A DNA stretch of 64,000 bases from Phytoseiulus persimilis (GCA_037576195.1 CM075101.1:32240001-32304000); one strand, 5' to 3'. Counted from the stretch's first letter, positions 25,770 to 39,228 are shown. The notes: generated from the letters alone by a model not told the origin. Numbers and translations are program-made.

Positions 25770-28700
25770 CGCATATTGGTGCGATGAGGGAACTGGACAA
25801 CTGAGTAGAGTCACGGAGGCGGACTCAGAGATGGAGGGAACGTTGGCTGGCCAGGCTGCCACTCAGAAAGGCAGACGTGCCCTTCCTTTGCACGGCTTCT
25901 GATATTAACAGCGAACACGTTCTTAATTTTAGAACGTATTTGCTGGAGCCAACGGGACCAGTTTTAGCCGCCGCCGTTGTTATTTTGGTGGCGTGTCACA
26001 TAGAGTTCAGATTCTTGTGTCGAGTTCCTTGTGCTTCGTGACCCTAGAATTCTGAAACCCCGAAAATCTCCCCCACAAATTCAGCCGAATCGCCGTAGCC
26101 CCGTGTAGGATATCATTAACCAAAGCGCTTGCAGCAGCGCTGTAGGAACAGAGTCGAAGTCCAATATCGCCGCCTTCTTGAGCCTCATTGGTGAAGAACG
26201 TTTGTTGAGGCTTAAGTCCCGGTGCGTTATTTTTGAGTGATCGAATTCTCTCCTCGGGCTCCGGATCGAATTAATTTGATTCCATAGGGACGACACGCAT
26301 CTGGCTCTCTCAGATCATCCTAATGGATATGTCTCGCAGTATCCCGATGCTATTCTGTTGAATCATTCCGCGAACCCACAGAAACTGTGAGATGCTTTGG
26401 GACCAGACTCTATGAGCGGGCAGCATTCTCGAGAAATTATGGTCATCAATGCCACCATCCGATGGAGGGGGGCTGCCAAGCCATTCTGCAACAGCCCTTA
26501 TCGACGAAAACTGATGCTGTCACGCACCGTCTAAAAATTGGAACCCCTCTGTGCTCAAAGGGGAAAAACCACGCTGAGCGCTTTACAGCGACCAATGGAA
26601 GTCTCTTTGAGTTTCACTGTCAGCAACGGGTTTGAGAAAATTTCAGTTTAATGCTGAAATATCATGGAGAAGATTGTCGATGAGACCGGCTGCGTGAACA
26701 CCGCTCGGACCACTGTTTCGCAACCTCGCCCCCCGTCCCACGCCGACCGCGTTGAGAAACACAGGCGCAGAGCATCTCGCCAATATGCAGGTCGGCCCTC
26801 AAAGACTGCTTGCAATTTTCGACTCGAATTCCGTGATCCGTATCTGCTGAGCTCAACATACGGTTTCGGAGAAGTGAATCGGTTTGAGGATGATTCTGTA
26901 CAGGCAACGGGTCGAAGAGGAGTCAACGAACCACGTGTTTTTCTCTCGAGTATGATCTCAGATCTCGACGAGTCGATCGATTTTCGCAAATGTCACCTTC
27001 GAGCGCGTCCAGAGGCGGATTCGATCCTGGGAATCGCAAAGTTACCTCGAAGCGAGCCATAAGTGGAAGCATAGGCTCTTAGGTCAACGCACTATGATTA
27101 CCCACGGTCCCTCAAACCACTCTCGTAGAGTCAGTCCACTCCATATACCACGATGGAGATGATTGGAAACCAAGGGTAGTGAACCTCTGCTTCCAAACGC
27201 GCCAAAGCTTTTTGAGACCCCGAAAAAGGAGGACGACATATGGCCTCCGTAAGCTGAAGCGACAATCGGTGACAGTTGTCGTGGGCGAACGAGTATCTCA
27301 TGAGGCGCGGTGAACTTCTGCGGGATGACAGCCGCACATTCCTGGGGTCTTGATAGTTATTCCGATGATACTCGCACCTGTTTGCGATCAACATTCCTCG
27401 CAGGATGTCACAAAAGTGATAACTGCACATCCGATCCTGAGGCCATAAATGTGGAAAAGAAGTCCGAAAGATTCATTTTCCGCCAGGAGAAAGCCCGAAT
27501 CGTTCAGATTCTATAATCAGCGGGGAACGGGGACCTACGCTCGGCAGTTTTCTTCAATTCCATCCGATTGAGCACGGTGTCGTCCGTGGAAAAAGATGAT
27601 GTGCTTCGCACCACTCCTTCAGAGCACCACGGGGCTTCCTTCCCAGTTGGGCCCAGTCATTCCAAGCTCGCTCGGGTTGTTTTCTAGGGGAGTTCTGCCG
27701 ATGATCTATCCATGAAGGATGCTGGAGATCCCCCAAGTTCCTCTGAATTTGGAGAACAATTGATGGGACGGAAGGTTCAGTTCTGTTCATCCTGCTAAAC
27801 CCTCGTGGCGTATCTCACCGTCTTAGGATCATGAAGCATAAACTTCAATCAATGCTTCTCTCAACTCCCCCTTTCCAAGGATGGAATTCCCGGTACGCAA
27901 ATCCAACCTGAACGCCGTGTCAATTCCTCAAGCCCAACTCTCGTGGAAGAATGATCGACACTGCACTTTCCTCTTACTACACTCTTGCTGCTATCACCAA
28001 CCCCAACTCTGAGATGGCAAAATGATCCGAGTATCGAGTTTCCGGGTCAATCTGATGATTTTTGATTCTCACCGGAAATGACCCCATACATTCTCCCGAC
28101 TCGGTCCGTGGAATCACCCCTAACACCGAGGAAATTCTTGGTACGAACGCTCGACATTTTTAGAAGAGTCTTCGGGAGTCTCTTGCGGGTAGCCTGATCC
28201 GTTCAAGATTGACGCTTCCCCGTCTGCTTCCAGGGGGACCTCTAAGAAAAAAGTGTGTACGCTATCCATGTATCGTATGTATTCGTCCATATGTCATTGA
28301 TTTCTTCCTCTTTTTCACGTAAACCTGTCCGTCTATCGTCATCGGCCGGCATGGGTGATAACATTCCCAAAACTCAGTCGTCTCCCGTCGCCCACGCCCT
28401 CATCTGAACCAACAACAGCACTTCGCTTCATCCCATTTGTGATGAAGCATTTCTTCTCATTTGCGATTCTTTCGTGCCGATCTTTTCATTCCGAGTCACA
28501 CCCCAGCTTCGAAGCCCGGAGTGAAGCGCATTCCTGCGCTGAAAGGTCATTTCACTATAGAAACCACCTACCGGTCGCGACTTCTACTATATCTGCTCGA
28601 GCATATAGAGAATGAGCGCCTCTATCGATCATTTTCCGCTTTTTTTGGAGAAAAAAACTCTGGTTTGGTAGAATAACATACTACCGCGTGTTATGCGTCG

Positions 28701-30130
28701 AAACGTAGAGTATCTCCTGTTTTGTCCTCTGTGAGGTGATTTGAGAGCCGGTCATGATTTTTCTCCAAATCTCGAGGGGGCGATTTCTGGAGCAATTCAT
28801 TCCTGGGGTCCACCGATGGTCCCCAAGCTTTCAGCTCTCTTTTTCTCCAGCACTACTTGAGGTTTCTGGGCGTGACACTCCAATGTGGGCAGAGGGTGCA
28901 GAATTCCTGACCGAAACTCTGAGATCGCTAGCATGAGATAGAAAGCTTCCCATTGTTCGAGCAGACACCTCGTTGTTTGATCACCTAAGCTTCGTGATCC
29001 CGATGGCCTCGAGATTTAATTTTTACTTACTCATCCATGCCTCCATTTCGCCCCACATGAGTTCAAGTCTCAAAACCTTGAGACTTGGTTGAAAATTACA
29101 GCACAGCGTCTGACGCGCCGATCATATTCAATTTTTGCCACCAAATCCAGGAATTCGGCCAAAGCTCAGGGCACAAATGATAGATTGAATAACCTCGGAG
29201 AGAAATCAGGGGCGGTCCGAGAGTAGCTCATGTGGGCGTAGTTCCCCGAACAATTGATTCTACTGCGTCTCTCGGCAACGGAGGAAAACGGTTGTTCATG
29301 CTAATTTCCGAGCTTTCCGAGATTCTGCCAAAATTGAATGAGGGCTCCTCCCGTCAATTTGTGACCCTTTCAAAATAATAGAAGCGTTTCCGGTACATCA
29401 CGAGCGAAGCCTCAAAGTTCGTTGCTTGCTGGACGAAGTACTAGTAGAGTTGTCAAGAATTGACGAAGTTACGGAGAAACAAAATTTTTCGACCTGTGAG
29501 AACCACCCTGTGTACGCTCGGCTCGAGCCAATGGTTGGAAGTCGAGTGAAATCCCCATTGAGGATTCGCAAATTCGGAGGCTAGATGTCCCAGCCTTCTC
29601 TGTTCGTTAATTTAGTTCCTCTTGTTGTGAGATCAGACAGAACGATGTAGCTGTCAGTATTGTATGATTGGGCCGTCTCTCTCGAAGCGGAGTCCCAGCT
29701 GCATCGACAGACGCCGATCGATTTCGAGAGAATCTTCAACGACTGCACCAGCTGGGGTTTGGGCTCTGCGATTCCCAGGATCAGAACACTGAGCTCACAA
29801 TATCTCCATGAGGTGCCATGGGATCGATGCTGAGTGATTCACGCTCCTTGAAGGATTCAGATACCTTGCTGGCGACTCCAGTTCGCACGAGGAGACTGTT
29901 CAAGCCGGCAACGTTACGGTGGGATAGATGAGTTGAGTCGGCCTCTGATGCGCCGAGTGTGAATTTGCTCGAGGAGGGTTTTGACCATGGAAACCGTCCA
30001 TTGAGTGAACGTTCCCGAAATCAGACGCAATGCTTAAGCTCCGACATGGGCAGCGTCATTGAGAATACGAGAAGCTGCGCGCACGGACAGAATCTTTCCC
30101 TTGGACTCCTAAAGAAGTTTCTTCCCCATT
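25770..30130. other. Unassigned, lower-GC stretch with short frames
   Basis: Frames are short (mostly below 130 codons) and frequently interrupted, especially between 27,800 and 29,900. I recognise no gene, RNA or repeat family, except a possible fossil terminal repeat near 29,505 (CCACCCTGTG, the complement of CAGGGTGG). Confidence 0.35.
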
Positions 30131-30138
30131 TTGATACA

Positions 30139-30216
30139 CAGGGTGGTCAACGCATGTCGAGGATTTTCTAACCCTTCCTTTTTCTGGTGGGAACTCGGTG
30201 AAAAATTGTCCGATTC
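30139..30216 (+). repeat. Degenerate terminal repeat of the CAGGGTGGTC family
   Basis: CAGGGTGGTCAACG is followed by stretches that match the start of the foldback element at 40,837 (GTCG, GATTTTCTAACCCTTCC, then CGGTGAAAAATTGTCCGATTCT against CGGTGAAAAATTATCCGATTCT). Similarity fades after about 78 bp and no partner arm is nearby, so this is a solo or truncated end. Confidence 0.5.
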
Positions 30217-33200
30217 TAGGCATTCTTCTTTTCCCAGCTGACCAGAATAATAAAACGTAAGCAAGGAAAATCACCGACTCACGATGACCGCCCCGTATAC
30301 GGTGAGGATGAGTCTGAACTGTTGTGGGGGGACTCCTCCAAGCTCCAGCGTCTTCAGTCGAGTATCGGTCGGCGTACTACGTTGCTCTGGTCCGAGTGCC
30401 CTCATCCCCATACTATATTCATATTTCCCTGGATCCTCTCAGAATCTCTCGAGAAATCTCTCCGCTCCTCCACGCACATGGTTCCGAATATTTCCTTGGG
30501 GCCACTCGGTGATTGCTGGGGCGGGCTGATCCCCTTGGTGAATGGTGAGATTCAAGCAAATAGGAAGGAAAAAATCGGGTCAAGTTCAGCAATTGAACCA
30601 GTGGTTCCGTGGGCTTTTGTTCCACATAGATCCCAATGCCGACCAGTATCAAGGAAGCAAGACGCCGACGGGCTGCACGGAACGAGTGCTACTCGACAGT
30701 GCCGCAAAGCACAACTGTGAGCGGCAGGAGTGAGGAGTCAGGCATAAGGACTTAGGAGTCAGTAGTCATGCGTTAGAGGTCAGGAGTTAGGAGACAGGCG
30801 TTTGGAGTTGGGACTTCCAAGCTGGGGTGTTTTACATCGCTCACAGTTGGAGTTTTGGGAGGGATTTCCTAGATCGATTTTCGAAGAATCTGGTGGATAA
30901 ATGTCAGAGGTCTCGAGAGGGTTCCAATTCGTTTGCTGATGAGTCTTCTGTCTCCGAATATCCCTTCCCTCCCCCGCAATCATTCATAGTGCCAGGAGTC
31001 GCCAGGGTTCCCTTAATCGAAAGTTTTGGAAAATGATGGAACTTCATCCTCGTCTTGGAGGTCCGGGAAATGCCCGATTCGAACGAACGAGGTCGTAGAA
31101 GATGCGTCTCCCTTACCGCTCTGAGTCCGAATGGATCCGTACTTCCTTGAAAATCGCTCCCAAAACTTCGAAGTCCATCCACTGTCGGAACTGTTATATT
31201 TTTCCGTGTTTATTTCTGGGAGACAAACCGGATAAGACTGTTTCAATCCGGCTTTCCGACTGGCCATTAATCAAGGTTTACTTAACAGTAAAGGGTTCTG
31301 CAGTCAGTCGTGCTTCCGGCCGGTGTACTAGGTAATTGTCCTCGGTGAACGGTGGACAGCCAGGTACTCAGTCTGTGAGTGAGTCTGGCCACTGGCTCCT
31401 TCTCCAGGGAAACTGGCGAACGGGAGAGCTTCCGAACGCGGAACTGTACGGAACGACCTCCTTAATTACCCACTCGGTGCCAGTAAGGCCGAACCTGTCT
31501 CCAAGCCTGTGTTCAGTGGCAAAGTCGAATCAGCCAACCGAAACATGCTGCGTTGCTTCCCGAATTTGAGCTGCTGAATTCTGCGTTGAGTTCTACGAAG
31601 GGATGCTCCTCTCAGGTGTCCCGAGGCCCTGAGATACGAATAGGTGAATACGCCCTCTGCTCTACGGCTCAGCTGCATGTGAAACTTTCGCGGCCGGAAC
31701 TGGGTTCTCGAACATCTGTGTTATGGTTCTACGGAGCACATCTTCCAAGGTTATTCTGGTTGCAACCTGCCAGCAGTTCCGAGAATGATACGATTCCAGA
31801 ACAAGGCCGCCCACGAGCTGCGGTCCCACCAAACCTCTCCAACTCTCTTCCACTGTGGTCGCGAGGTGGGTTTTTTGAGTTCACCAAAATATTTTGGAAG
31901 TCAAGGTTTTGATCGACAGGTTCAGCGAGAACTGTCGTACTTCTGACTTGTCGGGTGTACGGTCCTATAGTCTCGATATTTCGAAAAATCCATCGGATGT
32001 ACAAGTGATACGCCTCTAAAGCACGTGTCGAGCATCGCAGACCTCCCGGCAGTCGCGTTTTGAATAATTTCCATTCCACTCCGGTAATGGATCTGATTAC
32101 TGTTCGAGAAAATTTCGTCAGGCACTCGACCGATTGAACTCCGGACTATATCAGAGACTGGAGTTATTTTTCTGGTACTGCCGAGTAGAGCCCTCTCCCC
32201 GGGGGCCTGGTGAAGCCAGGTCATACAAATCATTGCAAACCAGCAATGACATCTCAGAGCTGCACAATTTCGAGCGGAATCTCAAATGGAGCAAAACTTC
32301 GGATTTTCATGCGAGTGAAGGCATTCAGGTTCTGACCTCTCCGTTCCGGGACGCCTTTCAGAACGAGCAGGAACACTAGGTTCAAGGATCCAGTCTCTAT
32401 CCCGAGTCCGAACACGGTGGTTCCAGGGCAGGTTCCAGAGTTCCGGGAGTTGTCGATCCCTCTTCACAGGACTATCTCGAGCCCTTCGCTTGAGAGGCCG
32501 AGAATCACTCCCCCAATGAGTTGCAATCACTGCATTCAAGGTAATACAGTCGTCTCTCCTTATTCGCGCTTCGTTGTTTTTTTCTAGAGTAGCGAAGTCT
32601 CCGTGGTGTCCGTCATAGGGCACCGACAGGAATGAGAACGCATTCGGCAGTCGAAATTATAGTCTGTCTCTTTTGCTCGATGGCGGGCGGAGCTGCCAGG
32701 ACGAGTGAAGAATGAACAGGAACGCAGAGTACAAGAAGACGAAGATGGCAAAGAAGGGGACGAGCCTTGCCCGAAACCCTCAACGGTGAGATTCAGCGGG
32801 CGAATCAGGACCGTGAAGGGATAATGACGTGTTCTACGAAGCCGTGCAGCGCGGGGGAGGCTGAGAAAGGCAATCAAGCGAGTCTCGTGATTCGGCCGTG
32901 TTACTGATCGCAAACGCTCCAACTGATTCGTGAGCGAAACGAGGTCGCGCTGGAACTCCTCTCTCAGTATCTTTTTGGGTTCGATCCCCGACCGACAACA
33001 AAAATTCCTTATGTGGTTGAAAGAGAGTTAAATTTATATCAGAATTGAATCTGAACCATCTTAAGACCCAAGCCCACCGCCCGCAACGGGATTTGCGAGG
33101 CGATAGGGAGTGTTACTGAAGCAATACCGAAAGGTGGTCCCGGGACACTTCTGAGGGCTGGCTGAGAGGTTCAGCCGGAAAACAAAGTATCTTTTTGGGA

Positions 33201-35096
33201 AGTGGTTCTTGAACATTTCGGCAAAACCTCTCCGAGTCGCCTCCTCGCACCATGAGGCATTCGCCTCATTTCTCGAGCCTAAGATATAGGGCAGCCTTCG
33301 CGGCGGGGCTGGCTTGACTGAATGCCTCGTGTGATTATTGATGCACGATTTTCCCAAATAAATGAAGCAGCTCCTCGTTCATTCGTGTCGGAATATCCCC
33401 TCCCCCTATGAACAAAGAGTGTGAATGCGTGGTTCGGTGGCTATGCTGCTGCTGTTTGAGCCTGACTCGATCACGCGCTCACACAACACGACAGACCCGC
33501 ACACGTCCAATCCCAACGTGCTGACGTTACGATTCAAACAACTTTCACGGCCAGATCGAGCAAGGCATCTACCCCCCGCGGCCTACTATGGGTAGCTCAG
33601 TTTCGAGCCTACTACACGCTGTTTGCTCGTCTCATCTGACCTCCCTCGAAGTTCGCAGCCCATTTCTTCGCCAGTTTTCAGCTGGAGCTCGCCCCCCGGA
33701 AATTATACGTTGCTCGCGGCCTCAGCAATGGGTACATGCGTCCCATTACCCTCGACTCGGTGGTTTGCCGCCCAAATTGTGTCAGAGGGGACGGAGTCTG
33801 AAGCGATTGTTGACTCGCTCAGCGACTTCGGAAAGTCTCATTCCTCCAATCTTCCCCTCTGCCTTCATTCATCCGCTACGTCGCGCTCCGACTCCAGGTT
33901 TATTTTTTCCCCTGCGGTTGAGCCGTATGAACGCGATCGGGACTCAAGACCCATGCAGCTGCGCTGAATGTATTATGAATAATCTTCGTCGACAGGGCCG
34001 GGCGACCGACTGAGATAGATTCCGCAACGACGATGAGGAATAATCGAATGTGAGAACCATCGTTGCAACGGCAAACGAGAATGATCGATTCTCATAGTCA
34101 GGTCATCGTCCCTGAACGACGATATGACAACGAGGTAGGAACCGTTATGGAATGAGGGAAACGGAAACGAAGAGGGGCTCGTCGATCGCAGAGTACTTCT
34201 TCCACCCGTCCTTGTCGGAGGTGTGGGAGTATCGAGGGCGCTTTAGCTTCGAGGGGTCCTTGGACGACCAACGAATGTTGAACAACGTGGGCTCCGCTTC
34301 TCGTCCCGTCCACTTGCCAGGGATTCATTCTCCGCGTGAAAGAGAGCACAAATTATGGACGTATGGAGAATTCCATGGAATAGCGGGAATAACGGACACG
34401 ACAGCTTGGAGACTCAAAATATGATATGAATCGTTGATCAATATCATGATTTCTGCTGATAATAAGCTGGGCAAGTGGGAAGACAAGTGGCTGAGGTGGC
34501 TCGAGACTTGCGAACGGCCTGTCGCGTAATGGGCTAAGCTCTTCCAACCTTTTCAGCTGCGATGGCTGTAAGCTACGCCCTTGTTTCTCAAGAAAGCTAA
34601 CATCCCTTGAAGCTAGGCGTCTGTCAAGTCTGCCGTAAGCGAGATCCACGATGGAACACACTCGAAAATGGTTCTCAAGATTTATATTGAGCTTCTCCCC
34701 CCGTGAACTCCCCGTTCAGGGCATCTCGAGAGCAAAGTGTCGGGAGCTGTCGTGTCGCGAAACAGATAACTCTTCGTCCCTCGTTCTTGACCGGAGATCT
34801 GCCAGCGGGAGATACATGAATCGAACATGTGAAACCCAACCCGGGAGCCACTTTTCTTGGGGTCAAATTCTAGTCCCAGTGGTCGCGTGCTCCTACCGAC
34901 GGATATCTATCCGTATTTACTGCCTCGATTCATCACGGAACCTCGAGGTCTTCAACGTAATCTGGTCGGGAGGAAGATGTCGGCAACAGAAATAGAGGAA
35001 CTACTCACTGGGAGGCCCATCAATAGGGAGAAATGTGTTGCCGCCGCCGGAGAACGGAATCGCATCAAAGACGTGTTTATTGTATGTCAGTCTAGG
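30217..35096. other. Unassigned stretch
   Basis: No recognisable protein family. A small tandem run of TTAGGAGTCAGG-like units lies at about 30,727-30,810. The tRNA T-loop-like GGGTTCGATCCCC at about 32,975 lacks a matching A box and acceptor stem. Overlapping open frames at 33,588-34,013 look compositionally random. Confidence 0.35.
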
Positions 35097-35247
35097 ACAT
35101 TTTGGCTTTTGACGTTTTGGCTTCGGACGTTTCGGCACGGAAACTTTGGCCCCAAAGACAGCTTGGCTTCGGACATTTTGGCCACGGAGACGACTTGGCT
35201 CAGGACATTTTGGCTCTGAAGAGTTTCGCTTCGGACGCTTTGACTCT
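35097..35247 (+). repeat. 15-bp minisatellite, first array
   Basis: About ten units of 15 bp (two of 16-17 bp) with consensus close to ACATTTTGGCTTCGG. Fifteen bases equal five codons, so all three frames read through as imperfect pentapeptides, but unit length changes break any single frame. The array faces a second array of the opposite orientation at 35,523-35,719. Confidence 0.8.
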
Positions 35248-35522
35248 ATTTCGAAGACAAGTTATATTCGATACCTCGAAGGTTTGACCAATGCTTGCGT
35301 GACTCATCTGTTGCTCTGATGACCTGTAAAGATGTTGAGGTAGGCCCTCGCAAATCGCATATGTGTTGAGAATCCACACCGCTAGCGTTTTTACCCGGAA
35401 GTAGAGGTACGGAATGATTTCCGCGCCACGGAGAGCGGAAATCATCTGACACTGATATCTGCGAGTACCTTTAGCCGAAATTTCTGAGGCCCATAGATCC
35501 TAATCCAGACTAACGGAAGCCA

Positions 35523-35719
35523 CAATGTCCTGAGCCAAGATGTCTCCGATGCCAAAGCGTCCAAAGCCAAGATATCTCCGAGGCCAAGATGTCCAAAGCC
35601 GAGATGTCTCCGAGGCCAGAATGCCCAGAGCCAACATGTATCCGAGACCAAAATGTCCAAAGCCGAAGTGTCCGTGCCAAAACGTCCGAAGCCAGAATGT
35701 CCAAAGCCAAGGTGACCGG
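35523..35719 (-). repeat. 15-bp minisatellite, second array, opposite orientation
   Basis: About thirteen units matching the reverse complement of the array at 35,097-35,247 (GCCAAGATGTCC type). The 275-bp spacer between the arrays shows no protein. The pair could be the arms of an inverted-repeat element like those at 17 and 19 kb, though the orientation of units relative to the centre is the opposite of theirs. Confidence 0.75.
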
Positions 35720-37877
35720 CTCCGATGGTATGTATTGATTGTTTGAACCGCTCATCATCAGTTTGAGTTTCTCTCACCGCATTGTGCAGTAATAAAAACA
35801 AACCCGCGAGGGCACTGTTGGAATCCGCTGGTTAACAGTTATAAGTTGACCGTTACCGCTCGCTATTCACTACATTCGGTGACCATTGTTTCTCGTTTTC
35901 CGAGAGGTCCTCTCGTTAGTCACACAATTATCCTAGTTGAAGCCTCATGCGGAACGAGTTCTTCGGGCCTCTTTGGTTTTGTCGTCTTCTTTGAGGCATG
36001 TGTTCCAATATTGCTGGTCGGCCCAATCCCCGTCAGCGTTGTAGGTCGTCTCTTTCGAATCCCTCCGTGGATTCTCGGGTACATGTCCAGCTATGCCCCT
36101 GTTTGCTTCGTATTTCCGATACCTCATGAAATGCGATGTGTGCTCATCCGTCTGCGATGATATACGCGGCATTATGGGGTGAAACCTTATGGCGAAAAAC
36201 GATGAAGCATGCAACATGACGCGGCCACGGTCAGAGAGTCGCAGCGAGCACACAGCCCAACCCATCATTTCCAATAGCAAGTTGATTGAATACGACCCCA
36301 GTTTTTCCCTATCCAGGGCTTCGAACAGCATTTGGGAGCGCTCGCTGGACATTTACAGAGGATTCTGGACGGGACAAAATCAACTTCATTTGCTTGAAAC
36401 GATGATTCTCACTCGAACTTGCGCCGAAAATTCGAAGCCCGAGGGGCTGTGTACAGCGTGCTTCATCAAGGAAAGCCCCGCGCAGGAAATTGAGAAAGTT
36501 CATCAGTACAAAGTCCAAACGCAACAAACTGAAAAGGCAGCGATGAGGAAAAGGGGATAAAGTATCCAAGGATTCGAAAGACACAATGGACGTAGGAGTC
36601 GAACGTGAGATGCGTCCGTTGGGGGAGCGAATGACATGGTGGCCCACAGAGTTAGATTCATGACCCCAATAAGTTGTTTCAGCCTTGCTAAGAAGGTATC
36701 GAAACAGATCAAAAGCGCCGTGGCACACGCCATATATTCAAGCCTTCTCAGACTCAGCGAGTCAGAGGACTTCCAAGATCAGAACATCGGCTTTGTCCCT
36801 TCCAGCGGGCCCGGTGATTCCGGTTTACGTTTCCCGGAATTGCAGGGACATGATATTTGTCGGAACGCCAATCGTCGTTACTGGAGAAATATCTACTGTC
36901 TCTGCTAGTGGAAGCACAGCATCTTCATTTTCCTCACTGAGCCTTCGGAACTCGGAAACATGCTTGCCGGCTCCCCCAAGCTCGTAGAGCCCCATGGGGA
37001 GAACGTCTGGTCTACACAGCTGAAGCGCTAGAGAAGAGGCGAAGGTCGAGACAGAAAAATATCTCTGCTCCAGAGGTGTTCTCATGGAGCGGCTGCGCTT
37101 GTGAAGCTCGCAGAGCACGCTGGCAGTCTCCGACTCGGCTGACATCAACTGATGACTTCAAGAGGACGTACCCTCCTTGTACGGCATCGTCGTCGATACA
37201 TGAATACTTTCTGATCAAAACCTCGAGGTAGCGAGCCTGGTGATACCGAGCTGCGCTCTCCCGCATCGCATCGCAGGAATCCGAAATCTCTACGGGTCTT
37301 CTAGGAGACCGAAGCGGATTGTCGGTGCTGGAAAAATTCTCTATTGCCACAAGAACAATGTACGACTAACTTATTTCCTCGTTGCTGTTCTTGGTCATCC
37401 GGTTCCGCGATGCGAGCTTCCCCAGCTTGCCCGGGAAAACATGCTCGGAACGACGAGCCAACCGGAAAACGACGGCGCAGTCCCTGCCAACGAAGAACAG
37501 GGCGCTGCAGCTCCTTGCGACGAGCGAAAGAAAACCGCGACTTTCTTCGGCGGGAACGGTGGTGCGAAGTAAGACTTGACATTTTTTCTGGACCATCCCG
37601 ACCGCCGTTGCCGGAGTAAGTATTCCTGGGTATCATTAAAGTGAAGCTATGCCGAGTGAGTCATCCCTTGGAACCCGTTGCTGCTGGTATTCTCTGCAAT
37701 GCTCAAACAGAAATCATACTTTTTCGGGACGGATGATCATTTCCCGTTTGATTTCCAGGAGAAAATGCGAGCTATGCTGCGAGCGATTCTAGAGTTTCGC
37801 TAGGTATCAGGTCAGATGGAGGGTAAGTATGGCCACAAGCCACAGCATGACGTATACTCAGCCGGAATCGTTGTTCT
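35720..37877. other. Unassigned stretch with modest open frames
   Basis: Minus-strand frames at 36,825-37,148 and 37,012-37,350 are slightly protein-like (for example VLPMGLYELGGAGKHV) and end near a possible 5' splice site (GGGAAAC|GTAAAC), but I cannot assign a family and short length makes chance likely. Nothing else is recognised. Confidence 0.25.
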
Positions 37878-38447
37878 CTATACTCGGGGAATTGAACGTT
37901 GATACCGTTTTGGATCGAAGTAGCTAAACATCATTTGGCCATACCGATTAATAGCCTGAAATGTGTGCTCAGGCTCCGAGTTTATACAGAGGAAATATTG
38001 GCTCGATTGGGGTAGTGTTCCGATATGCAGGAATAATTTTCTCGATCTGACCCTGCGAAAATGCATTGATTTCTTAATGATGTCGCCTGAGTCCGAACTG
38101 ATACAGGCTCCGGTATTCCTCCTCGACATTCACTGCAGGAACAGAACGTTCCAATCATGGTTAGGGATTGGGAACATCGATTCCCATAAGCTCGTGAACG
38201 ATCCATGGCGTTTCCTAGAGCCACACTTCCTTCCTCGACGATCTGATAGATCTAGCTTGATCGAGCATTCCCTGATCTTCGTCGCTGTTTCGACGTCACA
38301 GAAGTCTGAATCGTAGACAGAGAATTTCGAGACGCGGTAGATCTTCTGAAATGTGACCTCGGCTTCACCGTTCGCATACCAGCGTTGTAGGGGAGACGAA
38401 AGCGATAGATCACTGACGAGGCTCACGATTGGTCGCAAAAAGTCCAT
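37878..38447 (-). pseudogene. Unidentified repeat-encoded protein, copy 1
   Basis: A minus-strand frame of about 190 codons is interrupted by a single stop near 38,130. Its C-terminal part includes HTFQAINRYGQMMFSYFD. A second copy in inverse orientation at about 40,380-40,625 conserves this frame (HTFQAFNRRGQMMFSYFD), along with SDSGDIIK / SDSDEIIK and VRSRKL. Conservation of the peptide between two decayed copies indicates that this frame was translated in the ancestral repeat. I do not recognise the family: no zinc-binding, reverse-transcriptase or DDE motif is visible. A transposon-encoded protein is the simplest reading. Confidence 0.45.
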
Positions 38448-38810
38448 GGGCTGTTGGAGCAGTGCTTGAAATCATCGGCGGGTTTGGTCTACTGCATAAT
38501 CGAGTCGACATCTCTCGTCTGTCACCACAAGCGACATCAAGAGTTCCCACGCTGGTATTCTCGTGCTCCCTGAATGATACATTCGGCGAACGTCCCAAGT
38601 CGAAAATCGGCCTACATACATGAAAAAGGGATCCACCGCAGGGTAGCGCTCGGGGCGGGATTCGGGATATTCCGAGGAGGCCGCTCCCCTCAGCTTCGAA
38701 GGACTTGAAGATCTATTGTGCGGCCGGATATGAGCGAAAGATGCCAGAACTCTGGTACGAAATTCTCAGCATGTATCATTTCATTTCCGTCGCGTTTCCA
38801 GACTTCATAC

Positions 38811-38990
38811 TGTAGATCGGAGCTGATGGAGAGGATCGTGAGATTTGAAAATTGGAACTGACTCAAACTCGAGCGCAGATGGCAGCTGATAAGCTTCAAC
38901 TTCAAAAATGTTCCCCCACAGATAGCAGAGACCAACGCCAACGTCGAGAAAATTCGCAAGCAGAAGTCCATGTTAGCTACACAAAAATCG
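38811..38990 (-). pseudogene. hAT transposase C-terminal fragment
   Basis: The translation contains LRIFSTLALVSAICGG, then FLKLKLISCHLRSSLSQ and LSNLTILSIS-like sequence. This corresponds to the hAT dimerisation region of the TTF/ZMYM-type subgroup, in which an RIFLT-VSVAS-ERSFSKLKLIK-YLRS-LAILSIE order is expected. Compare the better preserved copy at 43,356-43,615 in this window. Only about 60 residues remain; the catalytic residues and termini are missing. Confidence 0.6.
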
Positions 38991-39000
38991 AACCTGTAGT

Positions 39001-39228
39001 CAGGGGCGTACCCAGCCTTTTTTTTTGGGGGGGGGGCCAAGGATGTGATGATGATGCCGATGATGATCATCGTCTCGAGATTTTCATGACGCAATCAACA
39101 TGGTTTTCAAACCTGTGAGAATTTTCCTGATAAGACTGAATCTTTGTGGAACTTTTTCGTCCGTTAAAGTAGAATAGAATCCACCCTTCGCAATATTATC
39201 GAAGAGCTTTGAGGGGGGCCATGGTCGT
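39001..39228 (+). mobile_element. Non-autonomous hAT-like repeat, truncated copy
   Basis: It begins with CAGGGGCGTACCCAGCC, then a nine-T and ten-G run. The body is shared with 52,725-52,967: GAGGATGTGATGA, TTTTCATG, ATCAACATGG, TTTCAAACCTGTG, GATTTTCCTGATAAGA, GAATCT, TATTATCGAAGA. Similarity stops at about 39,228, before the far terminus, so this copy lacks its second end. It encodes no protein. Confidence 0.65.

Noticed and set aside
32900-33002. Possible tRNA around GGGTTCGATCCCC
   Set aside because: Only the T-loop-like element is present. There is no A box at the right distance and no acceptor or anticodon stem.
35097-35719. Arrays resembling a CRISPR
   Set aside because: The units are contiguous and degenerate with no constant repeat plus unique spacer pattern, there are no cas genes, and the DNA is eukaryotic in character.
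35540-35746. Apparent pentapeptide-repeat protein from the 15-bp array
   Set aside because: All frames show the periodicity, unit lengths of 16-17 bp break any frame, and there is no start context. It is a DNA-level minisatellite.
36825-37350. Candidate exons on the minus strand with a GTAAAC donor
   Set aside because: Short frames in different phases with no family match. Kept only as part of an unassigned stretch.
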